Below, piece after piece: positions 30,648 through 39,386 of a stretch of 64,000 nt of DNA. The notes under the pieces were generated by a model. The model worked only from the letters and a program-made list of their open reading frames with translations, did no database searches and had not been told where the DNA came from. A program made the position numbers and the translations under genes. The stretch is from positions 1 through 64,000 of the forward strand of contig NZ_WHNQ01000027.1 of NCBI RefSeq assembly GCF_009362785.1. Direction: 5' to 3'. The stretch comes from Paraburkholderia atlantica. GTDB lineage: Bacteria; Pseudomonadota; Gammaproteobacteria; Burkholderiales; Burkholderiaceae. Positions within the stretch are counted from its first letter, which is position 1. Each line of letters starts with the position of its first letter.

Positions 30648-32018
30648 TTACTGCCCCGCGATCGTCATCCGCTCGATCAGCACCGAGCCGGTCTGCTTGG
30701 TGCCGCGCGTGATCGTATCCGCACCGATCGCGACGATATGGCGGAACATCTCCTGCAGCGTGCTCGCGACCGTGATCTCCTCGACCGGATACTGGATCTT
30801 GCCGTTCTCGACCCAGAAGCCCGACGCGCCGCGCGAATAGTCGCCGGTCACGTAGTTGACGCCCTGCCCCATCAGCTCGGTCAGCAGCAGACCCGTGCCG
30901 AGCTTCTTCAGCATCGCCTCGAAGTCGTCCTCGGGACGCGTGTTCGAGCTGAGCAGCGACAGGTTGTGCGAGCCGCCCGCGTTGCCGGTGGTCTTCATGC
31001 CGAGCTTGCGCGCCGAGTAGGTGGACAGGAAGTAGCCTTCGACGACACCGTCCTTCACGACCGAGCGCTGGCGCGTGCGCACGCCTTCCTCGTCGAACGG
31101 CGCGCTGCCCATCGCGCGCGCGACGTGCGGATCTTCGACCACCTGCACGTGCGGCGCGAACACCGGCTTACCGAGACTGTCGACCAGAAACGAGGTCTTG
31201 CGATACAGCGCGCCGCCACTCGTCGCCTGCACGAACGCGCCGAGCAGTCCTGCCGCGAGCGGCGCTTCGAACAGCACCGGGACCTTGCGCGTATCGAGCC
31301 CGCGTGCGCCGATGCGCGCCAGCGCACGCTGCGCCGCGTAACGGCCGACGGCTTCCGGATCGGCGAGTTCTTCGGCGCTGCGCGTCGACGTGTACCAGTC
31401 GTCGCGCTGCATGTTGCGGCCGCTGCCGGCGATCGGCGCGCACGCGATGTAGTGGCGCGAATACGGATAGCCGGCGAGGAAGCCGCGCGAGGTCGCCAGC
31501 ACGAACTGCGAGTGCTGCGCCGACACGCTCGCGCCTTCGGAGTTCTTGATCTGCGGATCGGTCGCGAACGCGGCGTCTTCGGCGCGGCGCGCGATTTCGA
31601 CCGCTTCGTCTGCCGACAGATTCCACGGGTGATACAGATCGAGGTCGCGCGGCGCAGTTTCGAGCAGCTCGGCTTCGGCGAGGCCCGCGCAATCGTCTTC
31701 GGCGGTGAAGCGCGCGATGTTGTAGGCGGCCGCGACCGTGTCCTTCAAGGCCTGCGGCGAGAAGTCCGAGGTGCTCGCGTTGCCGCGCTTGTTGCCGATG
31801 AACACCGTCACGCCGACCATCTTGTCGCGGTTGTGCTCGATCGTCTCGACTTCGCCGCGCCGCACGGAGACGGACAGGCCGTCGCCCTCGGAGATTTCGG
31901 TTGCGGCGTCGGTGCCGCCGAGCGCCTTCGCGTGACGGAGGATGTCCGAGGCGATTTCCTTCAGCTCATCCTGGGTATGCGGAAAAAAGCGCTGCTTGAC
32001 GTCCATGTCTGCTGCCAT
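30648..32018 (-). CDS. pmbA: Metalloprotease PmbA/TldE
   Basis: A 456-residue member of the TldD/PmbA family, the TldE partner that with TldD forms a heterodimeric metalloprotease acting on unfolded peptides, such as microcin precursors and the CcdA antitoxin in E. coli. Features are GTDAATEISEGDGLSVSVRRGEVE at the N-terminus, the PFDEEGVRT block, the KTTGNAGGSHNL motif, and the C-terminal Gly-rich YSRGASGFWVENGKI sheet. Full length for the family. It is divergent from darP; tldD is not in this window. Confidence 0.94.
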   Translation of the reverse strand: MAADMDVKQRFFPHTQDELKEIASDILRHAKALGGTDAATEISEGDGLSVSVRRGEVETIEHNRDKMVGVTVFIGNKRGNASTSDFSPQALKDTVAAAYNIARFTAEDDCAGLAEAELLETAPRDLDLYHPWNLSADEAVEIARRAEDAAFATDPQIKNSEGASVSAQHSQFVLATSRGFLAGYPYSRHYIACAPIAGSGRNMQRDDWYTSTRSAEELADPEAVGRYAAQRALARIGARGLDTRKVPVLFEAPLAAGLLGAFVQATSGGALYRKTSFLVDSLGKPVFAPHVQVVEDPHVARAMGSAPFDEEGVRTRQRSVVKDGVVEGYFLSTYSARKLGMKTTGNAGGSHNLSLLSSNTRPEDDFEAMLKKLGTGLLLTELMGQGVNYVTGDYSRGASGFWVENGKIQYPVEEITVASTLQEMFRHIVAIGADTITRGTKQTGSVLIERMTIAGQ

Positions 32019-32157
32019 TGTGGTTGCCGTCCTGTTGGGGCCGCGCGGCCCTTTGTATGCGCACCGTGTTCGGCGCGAGGCGCGCGGGTGCGGGATAAAT
32101 GCATCCCGCGATCATAGCAAGGTACGCGCCGCCGCGGGTCGGGCCGGCGCGGCAAGT

Positions 32158-32163
32158 TACAAT
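32158..32163 (+). promoter_or_regulatory. -10 element of darP, possibly leaderless transcript
   Basis: TACAAT lies seven bases before the darP ATG at 32170. If used, transcription would start at or next to the start codon. No ribosome site is visible before that ATG, which fits a leaderless message. The -35 is weak. Confidence 0.4.
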
Positions 32164-32169
32164 ACCGGC

Positions 32170-32778
32170 ATGACACGCAAAACCCGCATTCAACCGATCG
32201 AATCCGTCGTCACGGAAGTCGACGAAAACGGCTACGATCGTCCGAGCAAGTCCCAGGTCAAACGCGAAATGCAGGCGTTGCAGGATCTGGGCGCGGCGCT
32301 CGTCGCGCTGCCGAAAGACGCGCTCAAGCGCATGCCGATGCCCGAAAAGCTCGACGAAGCCGTGCGCGAAGCGCGCCGCATCACTGATCACGAGGGCAAG
32401 CGCCGCCAGATCCAGTACGTCGGCCGCGTGATGCGCTCGCTGCTCGACACCGAAACCGCCGCACTGCGCACCGCGCTCGACACCTACAACGGCGTCAACA
32501 AGACGGAAACGGCCAAGCTCCACTGGATCGAGCGCACCCGCGAAAAGCTGCTCGCCGACGACGCCGCACTGACCGAGTTCATCCGCCAGCACCCAGCCGC
32601 CGACCCTCAGCAGGGCCGCACGCTGATCCGCAACGCGCGCAAGGAGGCGCAGCAGAGCAAGCCGCCGCGCTACTTCCGCGAGCTGTTCCAGTGGATCAAG
32701 AACGCGGCCGGCGCAGGCGACGAAGCCGAAGACGCTGACCTCGCCCCGGAACACGACGATGACGACCGCGACGCCTGA
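32170..32778 (+). CDS. darP: Ribosome-associated assembly protein DarP (YjgA, DUF615)
   Basis: A 202-residue helical protein of the YjgA/DUF615 family, which helps late assembly of the large ribosomal subunit. Family blocks are YDRPSKSQVKREMQALQDLG, LVALPKDALKRMPMPEKL, RRQIQYVGRVMRS and the C-terminal YFRELFQWIK. An acidic tail (EHDDDDRDA) ends it. It overlaps mog by 20 bases, so the two are co-transcribed. It is divergent from pmbA, a neighbour of yjgA in many proteobacteria including E. coli. Confidence 0.95.
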   Translation: MTRKTRIQPIESVVTEVDENGYDRPSKSQVKREMQALQDLGAALVALPKDALKRMPMPEKLDEAVREARRITDHEGKRRQIQYVGRVMRSLLDTETAALRTALDTYNGVNKTETAKLHWIERTREKLLADDAALTEFIRQHPAADPQQGRTLIRNARKEAQQSKPPRYFRELFQWIKNAAGAGDEAEDADLAPEHDDDDRDA

Positions 32779-33400
32779 TCAACGCAAGCAACGCAACCAC
32801 CCCGATGAAATCGTGATCGGCCTCGTGTCGATCAGCGACCGCGCGTCGACGGGCGTGTACGAGGACAAAGGCATTCCGGCCCTGCAGGAGTGGCTCGGCG
32901 CGGCCTTGAGCTCGCCGTGGCAAGTCGTCACGCGGCTGATCGCCGACGACGCGCCGACCATCTCGGCGACGCTGATCGAGCTGGTCGACGAAGTGGGCTG
33001 CGATCTGGTGCTGACGACCGGCGGCACCGGCCCGTCGCGCCGCGACGTGACGCCCGAGGCGACGATAGCGGTCGCGACGAAGGAGATGCCGGGCTTCGGA
33101 GAGCAGATGCGCCAGATCAGCCTGAATTTCGTGCCGACTGCGATCCTGTCGCGCCAGGTCGCGGTGATCCGGGAAACTGATCAACACGCCGCGCTGATCA
33201 TCAACCTGCCCGGCCAGCCGAAATCTATCCGGGAAACGCTGGAAGGCCTGCACGATGACGGCGCGGTCAAGGTGCCGGGAATTTTCGCGGCGGTGCCCTA
33301 CTGCATCGACCTGATTGGCGGGCCTTACGTGGAAACCAACGCCGATGTCGTGAAGGCATTCCGGCCGAAGAGCGCGCAACGCGCGCCGCGGCAGGACTGA
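32759..33400 (+). CDS. mog: Molybdopterin adenylyltransferase (MogA)
   Basis: A 213-residue enzyme that adenylates molybdopterin before molybdate insertion in molybdenum-cofactor synthesis. Signatures are IVIGLVSISDRASTGVYEDKG, the nucleotide block LVLTTGGTGPSRRDVTPEA, and NLPGQPKSIRETL. It starts within the darP coding end, so it is translationally coupled. Other moco genes are not in the window. Confidence 0.95.
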   Translation: MTTATPDQRKQRNHPDEIVIGLVSISDRASTGVYEDKGIPALQEWLGAALSSPWQVVTRLIADDAPTISATLIELVDEVGCDLVLTTGGTGPSRRDVTPEATIAVATKEMPGFGEQMRQISLNFVPTAILSRQVAVIRETDQHAALIINLPGQPKSIRETLEGLHDDGAVKVPGIFAAVPYCIDLIGGPYVETNADVVKAFRPKSAQRAPRQD

Positions 33401-33413
33401 GGTTCGATGATTA

Positions 33414-33440
33414 GGGCCTGCAGGTGCAGGCCCGCGCTTT
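33414..33440. terminator. Terminator between mog and orn
   Basis: GGGCCTGC (33414-33421) pairs with GCAGGCCC (33426-33433) around AGGT, followed by GCGCTTTATTT. It lies between the convergent mog and orn stops. Confidence 0.75.
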
Positions 33441-34050
33441 ATTTAGCGCTCGCGGCGGCGTCGGGCGCCGATGGCACGAGGAAATGCTCGCGGTAGTACT
33501 TCAGTTCGTCGATCGACTCGTGAATATCGGCCAGCGCGGTGTGCATCGCGCGCTTCTGAAAGCCCTTGTAAATCACCGGCTGCCAGCGCCGGCACAGCTC
33601 CTTCAGCGTGCTCACGTCGAGGTTGCGGTAGTGGAAGAAGCTCTCCAGATCCGGCATCCAGCGCGCCATGAAGCGGCGGTCCTGGCAGATCGAGTTGCCG
33701 CACATCGGCGACTTGCCCGGCGGCACGTACTGGCCGAGGAACTCGCGAATCTGCGCGGTCGCGTCCGCCTCGCTGACCGTCGACGCCTTCACGCGATCGA
33801 TCAGCCCGGAGCGGCCATGCGTGTTCTGGTTCCACTCGTCCATCTTCGCGAGCGTCTCGTCGCTCTGATGAATCGCGAGCACCGGACCTTCGACCATCCT
33901 GTCGAGCGTCGAATTCGTCACCACCACCGCGATCTCGATGATGCGATCGGTGTCGGGCTCGAGCCCGGTCATTTCCATGTCCAGCCAGACGAGATTCATG
34001 TCGCTGCGCACGAGCGGCGGCTGTTCGGTGGATGCGAGGATGTCAGTCAT
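33439..34050 (-). CDS. orn: Oligoribonuclease
   Basis: A 203-residue 3'-5' exoribonuclease degrading short RNA and pGpG, the product of cyclic-di-GMP breakdown. The DEDDh residues are visible: D and E in VWLDMEMTGL, D in SICQDRRFM, and the H...D pair in KRAMHTALADIHESI. Length fits the family plus a short N-terminal extension; Met18 before NLVWLD would give the shorter common form. The role in c-di-GMP turnover is of interest beside VpsR-like regulators, although not linked by position. Confidence 0.95.
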   Translation of the reverse strand: MTDILASTEQPPLVRSDMNLVWLDMEMTGLEPDTDRIIEIAVVVTNSTLDRMVEGPVLAIHQSDETLAKMDEWNQNTHGRSGLIDRVKASTVSEADATAQIREFLGQYVPPGKSPMCGNSICQDRRFMARWMPDLESFFHYRNLDVSTLKELCRRWQPVIYKGFQKRAMHTALADIHESIDELKYYREHFLVPSAPDAAASAK

Positions 34051-34191
34051 GAAGGCAACCCTGAGGGCCGCGCCGCGGGCTTCGCTGGAAACCCGCGCGG
34101 CGCGGCATGTGTTCGTTTGAAATGGAATCGCGCGGTTCGAGCCGGGCCGGCCGCGCTGAAGCGCCGACGTGAACTGCTGCCCGGGGCTAAT

Positions 34192-34216
34192 GCGTTAAAC
34201 CGTCGCGTTAAACCGT
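34192..34216. repeat. Tandem 12-bp direct repeat in the orn/M48 divergent region
   Basis: GCGTTAAACCGT occurs at 34192-34203 and again at 34205-34216, one base apart. It lies 28 bases before a TATAAT at 34244-34249 that would serve the M48 protease gene. This fits a tandem activator or repressor site; the factor is unknown. Confidence 0.55.
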
Positions 34217-34277
34217 ATCTCCGCCCTGAGGCGGGAAGAAACATATAATTCTCGCATAGATACCACGGAATCCTCGG

Positions 34278-35537
34278 ATGCCTACCCTGTACTTCACCGC
34301 CCTGTTCATCGTCGCCGTCGTCGCGATGGTCGGCACCAAACTCTGGCTCGCGTCGCGGCAGATCCGCTTCGTCGTCGCGCATCGCGAACAGGTGCCCAGC
34401 CAGTTCGCGAACACCATCGCGCTCACCGCGCATCAGCGCGCGGCCGACTACACGGTCGAGCGCACGCGGCTCGCGATGGTCGAGATCGTCGTCGGCGCGG
34501 CCGTGCTGATCTGGCTCACGCTGCTGGGCGGCGTGCAGATGCTCGATCTGGCGATCTCCGACTGGCTCGGCCGCGGCTATGCCGGTCAGATCGCGCTGGT
34601 TGCCGCTGTGATCGCGATCACGAGCGCGATCGATCTGCCGTTCGACTACTACCGGCAGTTCGTCGTCGAGCAGCGCTTCGGCTTCAACCGCATGAGCAAA
34701 AGCCTGTTCTTCCTGGACCGCCTGAAGGGCGCGCTGCTCGGCATCGCGTTCGGCCTGCCGCTGCTGTTCGTCGTGCTGTGGCTGATGAACCGCGCGGGCA
34801 ATCTGTGGTGGCTGTGGGCATGGGTCGTGTGGGTAGCGTTCCAGATGTTCGCCCTGCTGATTTTCCCGACCTTCATCGCGCCGCTCTTCAACAAGTTCGA
34901 GCCGCTGAAGGACGAAGCGCTCGTGACCCGCATCGAGGCGCTGATGAAGCGCTGCGGCTTCGCCGCGAAGGGTCTGTTCGTGATGGACGGCAGCCGCCGT
35001 TCGGCCCACGGCAACGCGTACTTCACCGGCTTCGGCGCGAGCAAGCGCATCGTGTTCTTCGACACACTGCTCGCGCGCCTGTCGGGCCGTGAGATCGAAG
35101 CGGTGCTTGCACACGAGCTCGGCCACTTCAAGCGCCGTCACGTGATGAAGCGCATGCTCGTCACGTTCGCGATCAGCCTCGCAATGCTCGCGCTGCTCGG
35201 CTGGCTGACGCAATGCGTGTGGTTCTACGAAGGGCTCGGCGTGCGGCCGTCGCTCATTGGCGGCAACAGCGGACTCGCGCTCGTGCTGTTCTTCCTCGCG
35301 CTGCCGGTGTTCATGTTCTTCGTCACGCCGCTCGGCAGCCTCAGCTCGCGCAAGCACGAGTTCGAAGCCGACGCGTTCGCCGCGACGCAAACCAACGCGC
35401 ACGATCTGATCAACGCGCTCGTCAAGCTGTACGAGGACAACGCGTCGACATTGACGCCCGACCCGCTCTACACCGCGTTCTACTACTCGCATCCGCCGGC
35501 GTCGCAGCGGATCGACCGACTGCTGCAGCACGCATGA
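34278..35537 (+). CDS. M48 family zinc metalloprotease (Ste24-like)
   Basis: A 419-residue inner-membrane protease with six to seven helices, like Ste24/HtpX relatives. The zinc motif HELGH is at 279-283 in EAVLAHELGHFKRRH, and the third ligand Glu is in HEFEADAFA about 75 residues later. The RQFVVEQRFGFNRMS block before helix 4 is typical of the Ste24 branch. In bacteria it is expected to act in membrane protein quality control. The promoter region has a TATAAT at 34244 and a tandem repeat. The stop overlaps rsgA by four bases. Confidence 0.93.
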   Translation: MPTLYFTALFIVAVVAMVGTKLWLASRQIRFVVAHREQVPSQFANTIALTAHQRAADYTVERTRLAMVEIVVGAAVLIWLTLLGGVQMLDLAISDWLGRGYAGQIALVAAVIAITSAIDLPFDYYRQFVVEQRFGFNRMSKSLFFLDRLKGALLGIAFGLPLLFVVLWLMNRAGNLWWLWAWVVWVAFQMFALLIFPTFIAPLFNKFEPLKDEALVTRIEALMKRCGFAAKGLFVMDGSRRSAHGNAYFTGFGASKRIVFFDTLLARLSGREIEAVLAHELGHFKRRHVMKRMLVTFAISLAMLALLGWLTQCVWFYEGLGVRPSLIGGNSGLALVLFFLALPVFMFFVTPLGSLSSRKHEFEADAFAATQTNAHDLINALVKLYEDNASTLTPDPLYTAFYYSHPPASQRIDRLLQHA

Positions 35538-36523
35538 GCGGCCGCGCTCCGAAGAAAGCGGCGCGCGGCGCCGGGTCCGGCATGCACGGCGCGCGCACGG
35601 GCGGGCTCGTCGTGGCCGCGCACGGGCGCCACTATCTGGTCGCTCCTGAAGACGGCGGCGCGCTGCTGCAATGTTTCCCACGCGGCAAGCGCAGCGAGGT
35701 CGCGGTCGGCGATCGGGTGATCTACGAGCCGACTTCCGCGGATCAAGGCGTGATCGTCGAAATTGGCGAGCGGCGCAACCTGCTGTATCGCTCGGATCAG
35801 TACAAATCGAAGCTGTTCGCCGCGAACCTCGACCAGCTGCTGATCGTGCTCGCAACCGAGCCGCATTTCAGCGAGGATCTGCTCGGCCGCGCGCTCGTCG
35901 CAGCCGAGGCGAACGAACTGAAGCCGCTGATCGTGCTGAACAAGATCGATGTCACCGCTGCTCTGGACGGCGCGCGCAAGCGGCTCGAGCCATATCGCGC
36001 GCTCGGCTATCCGGTGCTCGAAGTGTCGATCCGCATGCAGCCCGAGGCCGCCCGCGCCACGCTGACCGAACATCTGCACGGTCACGCGACGCTGCTGCTC
36101 GGCCAGTCCGGCATGGGCAAGTCGACGCTCGTGAACCTGCTGATTCCCGATGCTGAAGTGGCGACGCGCGAGATCTCGACCGCGTTGAACAGCGGGCGCC
36201 ATACGACGACGTTCACGCGTCTTTATCCGCTGCCTCATTCGTCGGATACGGCCGGCGTGAATGCCGTCAACGGCGCGGCCGGCGCGCTGATCGACTCGCC
36301 GGGCTTCCAGGAATTCGGCCTGCACCATCTGACCGAAGGCCGGCTCGAACGCGCGTTCCCCGAGTTCCGGCCGCTGCTGCCGAACTGCCGTTTCTATAAC
36401 TGCCATCATCTGCACGAGCCTGGCTGCGCGATCCTCGAAGCGGTCGCCGACGGCCGCATCCGCCGCGAACGGCATGCGCTTTATGCGCAACTCGTGCACG
36501 AGGCGAGCCAGATCGTCCGCTGA
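35534..36523 (+). CDS. rsgA: Small ribosomal subunit biogenesis GTPase RsgA
   Basis: A 329-residue circularly permuted GTPase that checks late 30S subunit maturation. An N-terminal OB domain (GLVVAAHGRHYLVAPEDG) is followed by G4 (VLNKIDV), G1 (GQSGMGKSTLVN), the switch area TTFTRLYPL, and G3 (DSPGFQEFGL), then the zinc site CRFYNCHHLHEPGC. The ATG is inside the M48 stop (ATGA at 35534-35537), so the genes are coupled. The N-terminal 15 residues are Lys/Arg/Ala-rich. Confidence 0.96.
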   Translation: MSGRAPKKAARGAGSGMHGARTGGLVVAAHGRHYLVAPEDGGALLQCFPRGKRSEVAVGDRVIYEPTSADQGVIVEIGERRNLLYRSDQYKSKLFAANLDQLLIVLATEPHFSEDLLGRALVAAEANELKPLIVLNKIDVTAALDGARKRLEPYRALGYPVLEVSIRMQPEAARATLTEHLHGHATLLLGQSGMGKSTLVNLLIPDAEVATREISTALNSGRHTTTFTRLYPLPHSSDTAGVNAVNGAAGALIDSPGFQEFGLHHLTEGRLERAFPEFRPLLPNCRFYNCHHLHEPGCAILEAVADGRIRRERHALYAQLVHEASQIVR

Positions 36524-36524
36524 C

Positions 36525-36845
36525 ATGAAACTGATGCGCGCGCCGAACCTGATCATCGGACAGCATTGGGTCAACGTGCTGGAGGCCGCGGGCATCGCGT
36601 GCGAGTTGCATAACCGCTATCTGAACGGCGCGCTCGGCGAGATTCCGGCCGATCAGTGCGCGCCGGAGCTTTGGCTCGTTGATGAACGCGATGAGGCGGT
36701 CGCGCGGCAGCTGATCGAAGCGGCGTCGCGAGGACCCGCGCCCGGCGCGCCTCTATGGCAATGTCGGCAGTGCGGCGAGATGCTCGAGGCGCAGTTCACC
36801 GTGTGCTGGCAATGCGGGACTGTGCGCGATCCGTTGCAGGGGTGA
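36525..36845 (+). CDS. DUF2007-type protein with C-terminal zinc ribbon
   Basis: A 106-residue cytosolic protein. Residues 1-65 match the small DUF2007 (putative signal-transducing) domain (GQHWVNVLEAAGIACELHNRY, then PELWLVDERDEAVARQLIEAA). Residues 77-101 hold a zinc ribbon of two pairs, CRQCG and CWQCG. It starts one base after the rsgA stop, so M48-rsgA-DUF2007 is one operon. The molecular role is unknown. Confidence 0.85.
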   Translation: MKLMRAPNLIIGQHWVNVLEAAGIACELHNRYLNGALGEIPADQCAPELWLVDERDEAVARQLIEAASRGPAPGAPLWQCRQCGEMLEAQFTVCWQCGTVRDPLQG

Positions 36846-36862
36846 AACGGAGTCGGGAATGG

Positions 36863-36890
36863 AAAAAGCCGGGCAACGCCCGGCTTTTTC
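36863..36890. terminator. Bidirectional terminator
   Basis: AAAAAGCCGGGC (36863-36874) pairs with GCCCGGCTTTTT around AAC. It ends the M48-rsgA operon and the convergent CbiB-like transcript. Confidence 0.92.
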
Positions 36891-36917
36891 TTGTGCTGCG
36901 CGCGTGGCGTGGCTGCT

Positions 36918-37856
36918 TCAGGCGAGCCACACCGCGATGGTCAACATCAACAGCAGGATCATCCACAGCACGACCGCGCGCCAAACCAGGCCCACCGCCG
37001 ATTGCAGCGTGCGCGGCGTGCAGTCGTCACCGACCTGCATCGGACCGCCGTCGCCGGTGGCAAGCGCGTCGAGGCTCGACGGCTCCGCGAGCGGCCCGGC
37101 CAGGCGTGCGCCGAGCGCCCCGCTCCCCGCGGCGAGCAATACGCCGTCGTTCGTATCGGGCCACTGCCGCGCATGATTGCGCCACGCGTAAATCGCATCC
37201 TCGAAATTGCCGACGATGGCAAAGCCTAGCGACGTCAGCCGCGCCGGCACCCAGTCGATCACGAAGAACGCGCGCTGCGCGAAGCTCGAAAACGCGGCGG
37301 TGCGGTCGTCGGCCGGCCGCGCCCATGCGCGCGCCAGATATTCCGCACAACGGTACAGCACCGCGCCGGCGGGACCGACCGGAATCAGGAACCAGAAGAA
37401 CACGCCGAACACGTGGCGATGCGACGCGACCACCGCGTGAATCAACGTGTGACGCACGATCTCGCTGACCGGCATGTCGACTGTCTCGAGCCCGGTCCAT
37501 TCATTGAGAATTTCGCGCGCGCGCGGCACGTCGTCGTTGTTCAACGCGAGATGGATGTCGGTGAAGTAGTGGCTGAACTGCCGGAAGCCGAGCGTGAAGT
37601 ACAGGACCACGACGTTCCACAGGAACGCGAGCATGAAGTGAATGTGGTACAGCACGTAGTAGACCAGCGCGACCGCGAGCGTCCAGGGCACCACTACTAC
37701 GAGCCACGCGAGCAGACCATGACGTTGCTTGCCAGCATCGAATCCGTGCGCCGCCGACTCCGCATGGTATTGAAGCAACGCGGACACCGGGTTGTTCGGC
37801 GATAGCGCGCGTACCTGTTCAATGATCAGAGCCAGCAATACGGAGAAAAAAGTCAT
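36918..37856 (-). CDS. CobD/CbiB-like membrane protein
   Basis: A 312-residue inner-membrane protein of the CobD/CbiB superfamily, with four to five helices. It starts MTFFSVLLALIIEQVRAL and has the LALNNDDVPRAREILNEWTG cytoplasmic segment, HTLIHAVVASHRHVFGVFFWF, and PADDRTAAFSSFAQR. True CbiB makes adenosylcobinamide phosphate; this long divergent type, also related to AmpE, is found in organisms without a nearby cobalamin cluster, and no cob genes are present here. The specific function is therefore open. An AT-rich promoter region lies upstream. Confidence 0.82.
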   Translation of the reverse strand: MTFFSVLLALIIEQVRALSPNNPVSALLQYHAESAAHGFDAGKQRHGLLAWLVVVVPWTLAVALVYYVLYHIHFMLAFLWNVVVLYFTLGFRQFSHYFTDIHLALNNDDVPRAREILNEWTGLETVDMPVSEIVRHTLIHAVVASHRHVFGVFFWFLIPVGPAGAVLYRCAEYLARAWARPADDRTAAFSSFAQRAFFVIDWVPARLTSLGFAIVGNFEDAIYAWRNHARQWPDTNDGVLLAAGSGALGARLAGPLAEPSSLDALATGDGGPMQVGDDCTPRTLQSAVGLVWRAVVLWMILLLMLTIAVWLA

Positions 37857-38005
37857 GCGATGCGCCGTGCTTTTTAAGTTTTTACGATTGTTTTATAACG
37901 ATAGCACAGGGTCGGATGAGTCTGAACGCGGACGCTGACAAAGCGCCGACAAGTGCGTCGTTCGCGCAACTCGCATCGTCGGCGCGGCGACGCGAGTCAT
38001 GTAAC

Positions 38006-38764
38006 TCACGCGGCGAGGAACCGATACAGGTTGCGCAGCATCGCGGCCGTCGCGCCCCAAATGAAATGTTGGCCGCTCTGTACGGCTGCTGGCGTGACCG
38101 TCTGCGTGTCTGGTTCGCCGCGCTGCTCGGCGGCTTCCGGAGCCACCGTCAATTCGCCACGCGGATACGGCATCGCGAAAAAGCGGCGCTCTCCGCCCTC
38201 GTAGCGGAACAGGCGCTCTTCGTGGTTGGACGGGTCCATCAGGAACGCGAGCGGCACTTCGAAAACCTCGGCCACTTCGAGCGGATCGATCTCCAGCGAG
38301 AACGGTGGGTGCACGAGAGCGATGATCGGCGACACGCGAAAGCCGGTGCCAGTCAGATAGTCGGGCAACGCGCCGAGAACTTCGACGCGCGACGCGTCGA
38401 GGCCAACCTCTTCGCGCGCTTCGCGCAGCGCCGTGGCGGTCGCATCGGCGTCGAACGGTTCCTGGCGGCCGCCGGGAAAACTCACCTGGCCGGCGTGATC
38501 GCTCAGATGGTCCGCGCGCTGCGTGAGCAACACGGTAAGGCCTCGCGCGCGCACGACGAGCGGCACCAGCACCGCAGCCACGCGTGGATCGAGGTCCGCG
38601 TTGCGCCACGGCGCATCGGCAATTTTCTCGGGGGTCCAGGCAAGTTGCCGATCGAAGCGCGCCCGCAGTGCATCGGGCGTGAGATGCTCGCCCGTGACCG
38701 GTGGCAGATCGGCGCCCGTCGCGATGACAGGCAGAGTTTCGGGCTCAAAGACGGGGCGGATCAA
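38006..38764 (-). CDS. CoA pyrophosphatase, Nudix family (NudL-like)
   Basis: A 252-residue Nudix hydrolase. The Nudix box is GGRQEPFDADATATALREAREEVGL in order, and the upstream LTQRADHLSDHAGQVSFPGG motif is diagnostic of the CoA-diphosphatase (UPF0035) branch, which cleaves CoA and its derivatives to phosphopantetheine and 3',5'-ADP. The first codon is a TTG at 38762-38764 with AGAGAGA a few bases upstream; no in-frame ATG exists near it. It is downstream of the rplS operon, separated by a terminator. Confidence 0.9.
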   Translation of the reverse strand: MIRPVFEPETLPVIATGADLPPVTGEHLTPDALRARFDRQLAWTPEKIADAPWRNADLDPRVAAVLVPLVVRARGLTVLLTQRADHLSDHAGQVSFPGGRQEPFDADATATALREAREEVGLDASRVEVLGALPDYLTGTGFRVSPIIALVHPPFSLEIDPLEVAEVFEVPLAFLMDPSNHEERLFRYEGGERRFFAMPYPRGELTVAPEAAEQRGEPDTQTVTPAAVQSGQHFIWGATAAMLRNLYRFLAA

Positions 38765-38814
38765 CGGGTCTCTCTGATGAGCGGGGACATGCCGCTATTT
38801 TGACCTGGCCAACA

Positions 38815-38841
38815 AAAAAGCACCCGCGAGGGGTGCTTTTT
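38815..38841 (-). terminator. Terminator of the rpsP-rimM-trmD-rplS operon
   Basis: AAAAAGCACCC (38815-38825) pairs with GGGTGCTTTTT (38831-38841) around GCGAG. It lies 11 bases beyond the rplS stop. Confidence 0.92.
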
Positions 38842-38851
38842 CTTACAGCAT

Positions 38852-39238
38852 TTACGCTTGGGAAGCAGCGCGGTCCTTCGAGACCAGCTTTTCCTTGATT
38901 CGAGCCGACTTGCCCGAACGCTCGCGCAGATAGTACAGCTTCGCACGACGCACATCGCCGCGACGCTTGACGACGATGCTTGCCAGCAGCGGCGAATACG
39001 TCTGGAACGTACGCTCGACGCCTTCGCCCGACGAAATCTTGCGGACGATGAACGACGAATTCAGACCACGGTTACGCTTGGCGATCACGACGCCTTCGTA
39101 AGCCTGCACACGCTTACGCGTGCCTTCAACCACGTTCACGCTGACGATGACCGTGTCGCCCGGACCAAAATCCGGAATGGTCTTTTCGCCGAGAACGCGC
39201 GCGATTTCTTCCTGCTCGAGTTTTGCAATCAGATTCAT
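38852..39238 (-). CDS. rplS: 50S ribosomal protein L19
   Basis: A 128-residue protein of the large ribosomal subunit at the 30S-50S interface. N-terminus MNLIAKLEQEEIAR, the FGPGDTVIVSVNVVEG core, and the conserved RRGDVRRAKLYYLRERSGKSARI end are complete. The ATG at 39238 is preferred to the adjoining GTG at 39241 because GGAG lies six bases before it. Last gene of the rpsP-rimM-trmD-rplS operon, followed by a terminator. Confidence 0.98.
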   Translation of the reverse strand: MNLIAKLEQEEIARVLGEKTIPDFGPGDTVIVSVNVVEGTRKRVQAYEGVVIAKRNRGLNSSFIVRKISSGEGVERTFQTYSPLLASIVVKRRGDVRRAKLYYLRERSGKSARIKEKLVSKDRAASQA

Positions 39239-39386
39239 CACTGACTCCTAGATCCATCTTGTCGGCGTTCGTACCTGCCCGCGCGCTTACTGCGTTGGGC
39301 TACGGCCCCGATAGAGGATGGGTTCACATCTGGCGCCGCACACGCATGTACGGCACCGCCTTTTGTCCGCTCGAAAGACCGGGGCC

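Noticed and set aside
36918..37856. Cobalamin biosynthesis cluster
   Set aside because: Only one CbiB-like gene is present and it belongs to a divergent group; no other cob genes surround it.
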